DNA from: Cylindrodendrum hubeiense
Taxonomy: Eukaryota > Ascomycota > Sordariomycetes > Hypocreales > Nectriaceae
Length of the DNA stretch: 59,143 nucleotides
Direction of reading: 5' to 3'
Assembly: GCA_014621425.1 (NCBI GenBank)
Contig: JAANBB010000245.1
Span: forward strand, 1-59,143
In this document: in pieces, positions 11,670-21,931 of the stretch
Position numbering within the stretch: the first letter of the stretch is position 1
How the letters are laid out: the number at the start of each line of letters is the position of its first letter
The notes under the pieces: generated by a model
Told to the model about the DNA's origin: nothing
Database searches by the model: none
The model's input: the letters and a program-made list of their open reading frames with translations, nothing else
Translations under genes and position numbers: made by a program

Positions 11670-12678
11670 TTAGTAGATCACCATGTCTTCATCTGCTTCC
11701 TCGAGTACATCCGCCGACTCATCGTGATGATTATGATGATGATGGTTATTATGGCTGTGCTCCTTATCTGGAGCCTTCACCGGTTGGTCTGAGCCACTGG
11801 TGCTCCGCGCAGCCTTACCGGCGGAATCCTCGCTAGGAGGCGCCGACACAGAAGGCTCTCCAGGCGTTGCGGAGCGAGCGGGGTGGGAAGGTCGGCCGTG
11901 GTCTTTGTCCAGCCGTTTCTTCCGTGCATCGAAAGCCTCCAGTTCCTTCTCGATAGTTGCTTTGGCGCTCTGGAGTTGATCGCCAATCTCGTCCTCTTGA
12001 TCCTGCGTGAGTTTCCAAGGGAGATAACACTAAGGTCTGGTCAGCTATGAGTGAGCAAATTGAACTCAGAGTAGCGTACGATTTGAGGGTGCGCTTTTGT
12101 CCGTAGAAACTTGGCCATAGCCAGCATCTTGGAGTGCTTGTTCCGCATCTGGTTCCCAGGCGTTAGCTCTCTATATCTGGCCATATCTCCAACGCGCCTG
12201 AACTCACCACTTCTTCATCGAACACGACCTGCTCCGACCTGCGAATTCCAGTCAAGCGCGAAAGTTTCTCGGATCTCTCCTTCTCATCCTCGACCCTCTG
12301 TTTCTGCTGCCGTTCTTGTTGTCGCCGCTCAATCTCGAGGCGTCGCTTCTGCTGCGTGTTGCCGGTCTTCTGGCTCAAGGTACTGAGCAGGCCACCGAAT
12401 AGGCGCTTCCCTCGCTTCTTCTCTTCCTGTGTCGCGGACTTGCGGCGATCGTGATCAACGTTTGTAGCGGATCCATAGGATTCGCGGCGGGCTGGGGGTG
12501 AGTCCCGTCTTGATCGTCGGTCGACGTGGTCGCGGTCGTCGTCATCGTGTCTTGCCCGCTTCGGGGAGTCGTCTCGGTCGTCATCTCGCGATACCTTTCT
12601 CTTGAGGTTGTCCGCTTCGATTATGTCGCGGGGCGAGGCATCCGCATCCGCATCCGCATTTAAAATGGCACCGTCCAT
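11670..12678 (-). CDS. Pinin/SDK/MemA-domain splicing-associated protein
   Basis: Exons 12678-12208, 12148-12080 and 12029-11670 join in frame to 299 residues; introns are 59 and 50 nt. The N-terminal third is charged and disordered (DDDRDD, RARHDDDD, RRSRRDS), typical of nuclear speckle proteins. The Pinin/SDK/MemA domain starts around residue 87 (KKRGKRLFGGLLSTL), runs through a basic coiled-coil segment (RRLEIERRQQERQQ) and ends across the exon junctions at FLRTKAHPQICYLPWKLT. In animals Pinin acts with exon-junction and PSAP factors at the spliceosome. Residues 8-14 are an Ala-Asp run encoded by GATGCG repeats. The C-terminus has an odd histidine/asparagine run (HSHNNHHHHNHH) before an acidic end. 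It diverges from Rds3 across about 500 bases. Confidence 0.9.
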
Positions 12679-13182
12679 TGGACGCTCTCTGCGACTCGAT
12701 TAGCAGGTGGCATGAACGGACCAGGATCAGACTGCATGCATACTCTTCTACAGTGGCCATAATTGGTGGCGACGGGAGTCAGGTTGCTGTCGCATAAACT
12801 TGAAACTTCAGCAGGGTTGCACAGGGTTTCGCACGAAGAATCCAGCGCAGCCAGCCGATACAATGAGAGGCAGACGGAGGGGAGCTTGTCGAGGCTGAAG
12901 ATCAGGTCCAAAAGGTGGGACTGTCGAACGGCCATGTCGTAGGAGCTTCTGAATGTGGCACCAGCCACATCAGCCCCGCCTCGGCTCATCCTTAGGTGGT
13001 TATTTGATTGGCCCGTGCCTCTAGACGCCCCTCGAACTCGTCCGAACGCCGCGGCAAGGCTGAGAAATCTCCATCTGGCGGCCATCTCCAAGCACTCGGC
13101 GGCCGGCGACGTCTTCTGCTTCTTCACCCACACAACCTCCCAACACGAGCCTCCCACTGCATCACCCTCAGGCTCCGTCACC
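12679..13182. promoter_or_regulatory. shared divergent promoter region, Pinin and Rds3
   Basis: 504 bases separate the two start codons. No clear TATA box is seen on either side. The Rds3 side ends in a CA/CT-rich leader (CCCTCAGGCTCCGTCACC) before its ATG. The open frame across it on the minus strand (12660-13184) is not a convincing protein. Confidence 0.65.
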
Positions 13183-13626
13183 ATGTCTCGCCATCACCCG
13201 TAAGTCGGATTTCCTGTACTCGAGAAATGCCTGTCGCTAACATTTCCCCCCAGCGATCTCGTCATGTGCCGCAAGACGGCAGGCATCGCCATCGGCCGAC
13301 TCTGCGACAAGTGCGATGGCAAATGCCCCGTCTGTGATTCCTACGTCCGGCCGACCACCCTCGTCCGAATCTGCGACGAGTGCAGTTTCGGAAACTACCA
13401 GAACAAGTGCGTCGTATGCGGCGGTGAGGGCATCTCGGATGCCTTCTACTGCTTCGAGTGCACCCGGCTCGAGAAAGATCGCGATGGCTGCCCCAAGATT
13501 ATCAATCTGGGTAGTTCAAGGACAGATGTGAGTTGGCATGCCTTCTTTGTATTCACAACTGTATACTAACGAATGTCTCTCCAGTTATTCTACCAAAAGA
13601 AAACGAATCGGACAACGAATTATTAA
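13183..13626 (+). CDS. rds3: SF3b subunit Rds3/PHF5A (Ini1)
   Basis: Exons 13183-13199 (17 nt), 13254-13527 and 13585-13626 encode 110 residues, the family's standard length. The protein starts [18 protein letters not shown] and follows PHF5A almost without gaps. It is dense in paired cysteines ([25 protein letters not shown]) that coordinate zinc in a knot-like fold, then [16 protein letters not shown]. Rds3/PHF5A is a core subunit of the SF3b complex of U2 snRNP and helps form the branch-site pocket. The ATG sits in a tiny first exon, so splicing is needed to make this splicing factor. Introns (54 and 57 nt) have GTAAGT and GTGAGT donors and GCTAAC/ACTAAC branch points. Confidence 0.98.
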
Positions 13627-13915
13627 CGAAGGGGCGGCCCGGGTTTGGCCATTGGTTGTTATGGTTGCAGGACGAAAACGAGCTTCGATACCTTGCATCG
13701 CTGGCGTTTGGCGCGCTGTCAGGATGGGAACATGTCACTGTGGAATCTAGCCGCTACTGGGATACAATAAATGTGATGCATATAAGTGGACATTCCCTAT
13801 GTGAAATGATGGTGACATTTTGTAGCTGTGATTACCATATCTGACTTGAATATACAACCCGTCCTAAACTCCTCATGATGCATGAAAGGATATTATGTTA
13901 CAAACCAAAAACATA

Positions 13916-15349
13916 TCAGATATAGGTGACCTTGACTCCCATCCCAGCAGTTGCCTTGATCTTGTTCCACGAGGACCCCAGGATTCGCTGGACCCGTCCA
14001 CGGATGCCTCGGTGGCCGAGCATGAGAATAATACCCACGAGGAATGCGAGGAATCTGGCCATCATCATAGGGTTGGCGTTGAGTGACATGCCGAGCTGCT
14101 CGACAACGTTGCGCAATCGCATAAGAACCATTGATGCACGCGAGGTCAGTGTCGGGGCTGCCACGGCCTTGCCATTCGGCCTCCTGGCCTGCCGAGATGA
14201 AGCGGCCGACGGCGATCGCGCTGGTCGGCTCCGGCTCACCGCCGTGTGGCTTGGAGTTTCATCGATACCATAGTCGACTTCGCTTCCTTCCCGCAGAGAG
14301 CGCTCCTCCTCTATCCTCTTTCGCTCCCTCTCCTCATTCTCGGCACGCAACCTCTTGGCCTCTTCAATTTCCTTCTGCAGTTGCTCCTCTTGCCGCTCAC
14401 GTTCCTCATTGGCCACTCTCTCTTGTTCATCCTGCTCATCTCGGAGACTCTGCAGGGCTTGGAGGAAGGCTTCACGACGCTCATCGTCGAGGACGGGGCT
14501 CACGCTAATGAACTCGCGAGCATAGTCCCACTCATTATTGCGCAGAAGCACATGCAGCGTGTATAGTTCGAGAATCTTGACTCTGGAGTTGAGATCTCTA
14601 GGGGTGTTGGCACCGCTCGCACCCTTGACCGGCGATCGATAGCGATTGGACATGCGCGATTCGGGGGTAGGTGATTCGCCAAGTCGGCCGGCGATGTCGA
14701 GGTTGGGCGTGCTGCAAGCAGCGAGATAAGCCTCGAGTTTCTTCTGGTTGAATAGCTGATCGCGGGCATGTGCCAGCAAAAGGGTCGCGCTGTCTCAGTT
14801 AGCAAACCGGACATTCGGTCTCGGGATTACACATTCCAGAACTCACAGGTTGATGACCACATCTGAATCGACGTCGCCTTCGACGCCGTGGTAACCATTT
14901 CTGACTACCTCATCCCAGACCTCTCCATCTCGGACCTTGATGCACAGGGCCCTCCATTCCTGATTGCCAAAGGCGTCCTTGCCCTCTTCGGGCTCCAGCT
15001 CGGCAATAGCATTGAGGATGGTCAGGTAAAGGCTCCAGACCTTGACGCGAGTCGTCTTGGAGGCACGCGCCACAGGGGCGAGCTCGCTATCGTCGACAGA
15101 CTCGGGAAGGATGATGAGCGGCAGCAGCGTGGTCAAGGCCTCGGGCAGACGACGCGTGAGGAAAAGGGTGGATGCTTGGCGGTATGTCTTTGAGATTTGG
15201 GAAGGCCGGCGGGACGAGGTAGACGAGGCCGAGGCTGACGGGAGGGTGGCGGAGATAGGAGCAGCCCAGATACTGTTCGAGAGGCCTCGAGGCCCGCCGG
15301 ACGTCGTCGGCAAAGGGCTGAAGCCGGTGTAGTGGCCGTTGGCAGACAT
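13916..15349 (-). CDS. pex26: tail-anchored protein, probable Pex26 (peroxisomal Pex1-Pex6 anchor)
   Basis: Exons 15349-14847 and 14789-13916 (57-nt intron, GTGAGT donor) encode 458 residues. The N-terminal half is helical and resembles a TPR-like fold ([59 protein letters not shown]). A long charged coiled coil follows ([19 protein letters not shown]). A single hydrophobic segment near the C-terminus ([18 protein letters not shown]) is followed by a basic tail, as in a tail-anchored membrane protein. I match this pattern from memory to the filamentous-fungal Pex26, which recruits the Pex1/Pex6 AAA-ATPase for receptor recycling. The assignment is moderate; an ER or mitochondrial tail-anchored protein is the alternative. 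The gene converges on Rds3 with 289 bases between stops. Confidence 0.8.
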
Positions 15350-16768
15350 GGCGATGAGGGGATGACGGTGAGGTCAAGCGGAGCTCGGGACGGACATGGA
15401 AGCGATTCCGACGACGATAGCTCTCGCGAGGTCGGCGGTCAGAGTACGACCAGCGGCCAGCGGTCAGCGGCGGGTGCGGGTTGAGGGGGAATGCGCAGGT
15501 CCGTGGATCAATTGAGCAGACGGAGTGAGGTGGTGATGATAAGATGCTATGGCATGTCGCCGTGGGGGGAGCAAGGAGATTGGGCGCACGCGTCAGGGCG
15601 AAGTCCACGACAAGCAAAGCCGTGACATGTGGTTCAACATGCCAGCCAGCCAGAAGCGAGGGAGGTGGGCATGTTTTTTCGGCCGTCCTAGGCGATTTAG
15701 CCTCGGCACCTGGGCCACAAGTCAGCTGCCCACCCGCTGTAGCTTTCCGCTGTAACTTTCCCAGGACAGGATGTGCGCTAATACGAGCGAGGTCACAGGG
15801 GCGTTAGGGGTGCCGAGGGGGGGCAGGGGTGGAAGCCCGGGGCAGGCCGAGGCCAGAGACTTGCCGATGAGATGAGCTCGGAGCTCTGCTGCTCTGTTAG
15901 ATGGTACCTGCATCCCAACAAAACGCCCCGGCCTCCAGCGACCTTTAGCGGCTGTCAGCAGCCTTTTAGGGAGCGTCAATGGGGTCTAAGCGCTGTATCT
16001 CCCTAACCTCCGCCTGCAGCATCCAAGCTCTCCGGAACAGTTGCCAGGCACCTCCGCATTCCGATGAGGAAACACGGAGATCACGAACCAATTCGAGCTG
16101 AAAGCCTCTCATCTCGTGCACCGCCTCCCTGTGCCTGCATCGGGTTCGCGATGGAGGGTAGCTCATCTCCATTGCTCCTGGGCTCGTCCTTGTCATGGAT
16201 TGTCCACCATCTGTCACAAGCCTTTGTTTGTTATTGTCCAGTAGGCCTTCCGCCTTCCGCCTCCTGCAGCTCGCATGCATGGGGAATTGCTCCGGAGTTC
16301 GGTGTTGAAGCCTCGACCCACATGGCTTTCCGGTGGTGGGAGCCGCTAGGTTAATTCGCGGACTTCTTTCCGGGGAACTTGGATGAAGACACAATGAGTT
16401 TCCGAATAAATACAGCCACATGGCCAGATGCAAGAAGAAACAATGTTGATAGCAGGTTCCGACGTGGGACTCCGCCTTCGGTCGATTGGGCCTCACTTGG
16501 TCGGCCTATGAAGAAAGGGGAAGTTGACAAGCATCGAACGATGCCATCCTCCAAAAAGCAAGTAAGCTGGAGCGTCATGTTTCGCCATGATACGGCTTCT
16601 ATTTGTTCTATCCAAGTAGGCAATCCTACGCGTGCGGGGTGCTCACAATCTCGGCCAACACAATGCAATCCGTTGGTATCTATTACCAGAAACGCCGTCT
16701 ACCCAAAATCAAATCCTCCCGAAGATGAATGCCGATATCCCAAACAACCAAAGTTCCACCGTGTCGTG
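15350..16768. other. intergenic between Pex26-like and haspin genes
   Basis: 1.4 kb upstream of the Pex26-like gene and downstream of haspin. It has a short CAGCGGC/CAGCGGT repeat near 15448-15470 and otherwise mixed sequence with no supported gene. Confidence 0.55.
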
Positions 16769-18457
16769 CTAAGCCGGTCGTTTTCGGGATGACCTTCGCA
16801 ACGGAGTCCCCTCTTGGAATTCCGAGATATCCTCTCGCGGGACTTCTCGTGGACCTATGATGCTGTCCTCCCGCTCAAGCACAGAGTCTTCTACCCCAAT
16901 TAGCTGCTCCTGGGTCATCCACCCAGATTCCACGGCAAAGCAGACCACGTCCGCCGCGCTTCCAAAGCACGGGACGCTCTCCTTGGCGTCTGGGTTCAGA
17001 TACGTCCACATCTCCTTCGTTTCTTTCTTGAAACCCGCGAGCTCCTTCTTGTCTCCGGTGAAGTGGCCCATCAGGTACTCGTACAGGTACGCCAACCAAA
17101 GCACATTGGTGTATGGGGCAAAGGCATCCCAGGATAGAGAACCGTCGATACCCTTGGCGTAGGGCGTGTCGTGGGCCTCCGGGGGGAGACATTTTCGGTC
17201 GGCACGTAACATGAAGGATCGCATCTGGCGGTACACTTTGCATTGCGGCGCGTGCGTGCTGGTGAATAGACTGAGATCCTTCTCCAGGTCGAAAGCCACC
17301 GGTGCCGCCTCATCGATAGACAAGTCCTCGGCTCGTGATAGACCGTAGTCTAGAATAGTGATATCCAGGCCCGAGAATCCAAAAACTCCCTTGGATTTCG
17401 GCCCCATCTCTTGTGGGGGCCTCCTTTGCTTGATGCACAAGTTACCCTCGTGGAGATCACGGTGCTGCTTCGGTTAGTTGGGTTCTGCATCGCTCGACAT
17501 ACGGAGCCATACCTCAAACATTGCAGTATCCTCAGCTCTTGCCAGTGCAATTGCTTCCAGGAAGAATATGTCCCAGAGTTGAGCCTCACTGTCCAGCTTC
17601 CAGTCCTCTAGCGCCTTTCCAGCATCGCCCAACTCCACCACCAAAAACCGGGTCTCGTCTAGATACCGGCTCGGGGAGGGATAGAATTGTGCCCGGTCTG
17701 GGTCCTGGCGCTTCATCTTCTTTTGGAACTTCTGGTGTGTCTCGAGAAGTTCCACGGTTGTCTTTCCTTGAACCACGTATCGCTCTTTGTACACGACGAA
17801 TCCGGGGATGTCGGCCAACCACTCGGAAATTCTCAACTCGCCTTGGACGTCCTCTTCGGAATGAGGCTCCTCATCCACCAGGCCAGATCTAACTTGGGCT
17901 TTTGTCTGCGGCTTAATAGGCGATGGCAATCGAATGACTTTGATGATGCTCGTTCCACGGTCGTTGGTGACGCGGTACACTTCAGCGAAGGATGCCTCAG
18001 CAATCTTGTCTATCCCATCTCCCGGAGGACAAACATCATCCCACGTCAGAATTCGCAATGACGTTCCAAATTGTTCCTCTCCAAGGACTGGCTCTTCGTC
18101 ATTTTCCTTGTCCTGTGGTTGAGCCTCTGGTTTTGGTTCCAGAACCTCGGTTTGTGGGGTATCATTTGTGTCTGGTTCACATGGCACTTGGTCTTCCTCC
18201 TCACAGGTTGCCTCGATTGGCTGTTTCTCAACAGCGAGTAGCACCTTGTTCAGTTTTCGAGGCGATCTTCTGGGAGAGGGCCCTTCTTCAATTTTGAGTG
18301 AAGATACTCTCTCCGTTAAAGACTCCAACTGGTCCTTCTGATTGTTGGACTCCGGCTGCCGACGGACGGGGCTTTGAGGCAGCTCAGCGAAAAGCCGTTC
18401 CGCCTTTGATCTCTTCGAAGGCTTCCCGTACTTCCGAGCAGCAGTTGTTCGTGACAT
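16769..18457 (-). CDS. haspin-type serine/threonine kinase
   Basis: Exons 18457-17513 and 17464-16769 (48-nt intron, GTATGG donor) give 546 residues. The frame extends to 18556 only through a GTG; the ATG at 18457 begins MSRTTAARKYGKPSK. The first 160 or so residues are disordered, with KAERLFAELPQSP and SPRRSPRK. The kinase part shows a degenerate glycine loop (AEASFAEVYRV), an N-lobe lysine in SIIKVIRL, catalytic HRDLHEGN spanning the start of exon 2, and ILDYGLSRA, where haspins carry D-Y-x instead of DFG. Haspin phosphorylates histone H3 Thr3 to position the chromosomal passenger complex in mitosis. The C-terminus is acidic, then basic (RRSSRKRPA). Confidence 0.9.
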
Positions 18458-19573
18458 GTCGATGGTGATACCGTGGGCACTTGAGCATTCTGGCTTCTTT
18501 CGCGTTGATGACTCTCGTTGACGTCGCGTCCAGGAATAGCGACGACGAGTTGGCACGGTAACGAGTCACATGAAAGACCCAATCAGGTGAGACATCCTCC
18601 GTATAGTGGGTCTTTTCCGGGGTCACACACGAGGGGGGAGAAACCCGTGTGCTGCATCCAGAACATTTCCATTTGGGGGGCTTTTGGGGGATTTTGTATT
18701 GAATGATGAAATATCTTTTGGAGATGCTCGTTTGTCGAGCCTCTTTGTCTTTGACTCCGTAGTGGACTTCCAACTGTAGGGCGAGCAAGATATCAACTCA
18801 GATGCCCACAATTAATTGAGTGATGATTCCTTCTCCGTCATGCAACGAAGACATTGTCCTTTGCAGTTCATGCAAGCGAGTACGGGAGCGTTAGGCCTTT
18901 GAGATCTAACGGGTGAGATCGAGGGTCGCAGAACGCCACTTCAACCATCGTCGGCCAACTGCAGGGTAGACGAAGAGACCAATGTTAGCACTCACAAATG
19001 AGCGCTTCTTTGAGCATTGGTCTGACCAGTTCTCTTCGTGGCATTGCTAAGTTTTCATTCATTGGACTGGAATGGTCTAGTCTGTTGAGTTCATCCTCAA
19101 GTGCACCTATTTCAAATAGAAGCACCCAGAATATGGTTGTCAATTCAGCAAGTGTGGAGAAGTAATGGCGTGACGAAGCCCCTGTCCGCTAATTCAGACG
19201 TTATCGCAACGCAGCGAGAGTAGGAGATTGACAGTCCTGACAGAGGAGTGTTCCAAAAACACCAAAGCCTATCATACCAAGAAGTATGCAAATAGTCGTA
19301 CGCGTGCTGGAAACTCGACCATGAGATGTTGGAGCCGTCGCGATATTATGTAAGGTTATCCGATGATAAAGGGTACGTAGACTGCGTGCGACGAACGAGA
19401 GTGATGCATGCATGCCCCAGATTTGTCGGGCCTGTCCGCCCCACTCTTTTCCGTCCGCTTTCAGCAGGAGCTCTGGGAGCCCACTCCTCCAGTTTTCTAC
19501 CTCCTGTCGGCGTGGCCACAACCTCCTCTTCCTCTCCCCAAGGTTCAAGCTCCCTCCGTCATCAACCGCGATC
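18458..19573. other. divergent intergenic region, haspin and CCDC47 homologue
   Basis: 1.1 kb holding both promoters. The part before 19574 is pyrimidine-rich (CTCCTCTTCCTCTCC), usual for a fungal leader. No additional gene or clear repeat seen. Confidence 0.55.
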
Positions 19574-20996
19574 ATGGCCGAATTCTTCAGAAACGCCTTT
19601 GGCGGTGCCAAGTCTGAGGCGCCTGCCGCTGCCGCGAGCGCCGACTCGGGTGAGTCTTTCCCCTCTCTTTGCCCATCTCGCGCGTTGTCGTGTGGTGTGG
19701 TGCCGATGCGACGCGCGAAAATGCTCGTCCGATAGCTATGATGGGATTCATTACTAACGCGCAACTCTCGTAGACTTCGCAGACTTTGCTGAAGCTGCCA
19801 GTCCCATCCCCGTGCCCGAGCCCGCTGATGCTACCATCGCGGCCGCCTCTCCCGCAGCCACGGCCCCTCCCTACACCAAGTGGTACAACATCCACGAGCG
19901 TCACTCCCTCTCCGAGTTCAGGTCCGAGGGCATCATCCTCGCGATAGCGTCTATCATCTTCCTTGTCCACATCATTGGCGCCCGCTCCAATCGCTCCAAG
20001 GCCAAATCTTGGATTCGCGCCAATGCCCCTGTCCTCAAGAGCGAGTTTGCTCTCGTTGGCTTCGGCGGTGTTGCCACCATGGACAGCGAGATCAAGCCCG
20101 ACACTCTCATCAAGGAGAAGTCGCTCTTCGAGTTCGCCACCTACGCCACGGGCCGACAGAACACTGCCTTCCTGGATGTCAAGCTTACCTTGACTAAGAA
20201 GTTCAACCCCATCATCAATGTTTTTGAGACCTGTCTTGGCTACTTCACCGAGACCTTCCCCATCCCCTACGATGTTCTGGAGGCCACTGCCTACACCTTT
20301 GACGGTAAGGAGAACTTGACCGTTCCCGCCCTACCCGGCTCCGCCGAGTTGCGCGCCAAGGATCCTAAGAGCACCTATGACGGCTTCGTCTGGGCCGTCG
20401 TCAACAAGGACAACATGCAGCAGGCTCGCGAGGAGCGATACGACCTGTCCCTCACCTTCACCAAGGACAACTCCAAGCTCCCTGTCTGGACAACCGTCAT
20501 GAGCGAGAGCGCTGAGATTACCGAGGCTCTTCTCACCCCTGAGTTGGCTGATGCCGTCAAGTCTGCTGGCGATCTGCTCGAGTACCTGATTATCTCGGAC
20601 CAGCCCATCGACAAGCCCGCAACCATCCAGGAGACTACCCCTCGCAAGCGAATCTTCCTCAAGTACCGCCTGCCCTCTGGCAGCAACTACGATGATCTCC
20701 TGCCTCTCTTTACCTACTTCCTGCGACTCCCCGACTTCCTCGTCAAGGCGGCCCGCTTCCGTCCTGAGGTTCTCAAGAAGGTCCGCAACACTCGTGAGGG
20801 CATGATTTCCGAGATCAAGAAGGCTACTGAGGATGAGCGCAACGAGGAGCGCCTCGCTGATAAGGAGAAGGCCCGAAAGGCCAAGCGCGATGCCGAACTT
20901 GCTAGTCTCGATGCCAAGGCCCAGAAGAAGTACCTCGACAAGGAGAGGGAGAAGGAGCTGCGTAAGTCGCAGAAGAAGTCGACCATGCGCGGTTAA
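19574..20996 (+). CDS. CCDC47 homologue (ER membrane, PAT complex type)
   Basis: Exons 19574-19649 and 19774-20996 (124-nt intron, GTGAGT donor) encode 432 residues. The start is MAEFFRNAFGGAKSE. One membrane segment lies near residues 75-95 (GIILAIASIIFLVHIIGA). A large cytosolic domain follows (SEFALVGFGGV, ETFPIPYDVLEATAYTF, PTIQETTP-like region, LPLFTYFLRLPDFL). The tail is a long, very basic helix (EERLADKEKARKAKRDAE, KKYLDKEREKELRKSQKK). CCDC47 works with Asterix at the ribosome-bound translocon to protect partly hydrophilic membrane segments during insertion; the basic tail contacts the ribosome. Codon use is strongly biased (AAG, GCC, CTC), suggesting good expression. Confidence 0.93.
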
Positions 20997-21931
20997 AGCT
21001 GCTCTCTATATCGTGTCGTCTGTGTCAGGTTGGGTCTTGTAAAAGGGTTCTAAACCTCTGTATTACTAGTCTACGGCTCGCCTGTGGTAATCTGGGTGTC
21101 TATTTGCAATCTTTGCGGCTGTCATCTAAAACAAAAAGCGGCGTCTAACGCCTAGTTATTTAGTAATTTCTGAATCCGATTGCAATTACCTTCATCTGAA
21201 CTTGAGACACTAAACGCGGCAGGGAGGATGCTGGTACGATATGTATAGAACAGAATGAACCAATATATGCTAGCGCTCACAGTCCATACGCTGCGATGAG
21301 ATCTTGAATTTGACATTACGAACATAGCACCCAGCCTAAGACTTATGCTCTCTTTTTTTGGTTTGCTTGACCAGCCCACCCGCCATCCATGTTTCCCTCC
21401 CGCAAAAATGCCCTCCCACCCATGTCAAGACCCGACAATATCAATGACCAAGTAACACCACTCCCTAAAATAGTAAAGGTACATACGGTCTCAATTTGCT
21501 GTTACGCAATCCGCTCCTCGAAGTTTATCCTGCAGGTTATTCTCCAGAAATACCCTGTCAATCTGTGCCAGTCGGCCAGGCGCTCGACATCTGGGCACAG
21601 TTGGACCTGAGATCCATCCCTCTCCATCCAGCAGGACGGAGCAAGTAATGGGCTCGGCCAATTCACTCTCTCGCCAGCCACGATTGCAGCATCCAACGTC
21701 TTCAAGTCACGCGAGGTGTGTGTCGCCGATTCAGAGACATCGGCCATGAAGACGTTGAGACGAGAGGCCTGGTAGGACGGGGGCCACAGATTGGTGGCTC
21801 TGGAAGGATGGCCAACCTGTGGTATCCCCGACCCATGCATAGATTCTGTATGGTTCCTGACGGTCCATTCATCTTTCCTCCTTGCTGTTCGACGTAGGCC
21901 GTCGACTCAATGAGATGGAGTGTGAATCCGT
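20997..21931. other. convergent intergenic region
   Basis: Contains the 3' UTRs of the CCDC47 homologue and the Zn2Cys6 regulator. No gene or notable repeat found; the sequence is less GC-rich than the flanking genes. Confidence 0.55.

Noticed and set aside
18457..18556. Haspin N-terminal extension to 18556
   Set aside because: Opens with GTG, not ATG; the ATG at 18457 gives a start consistent with fungal haspins.
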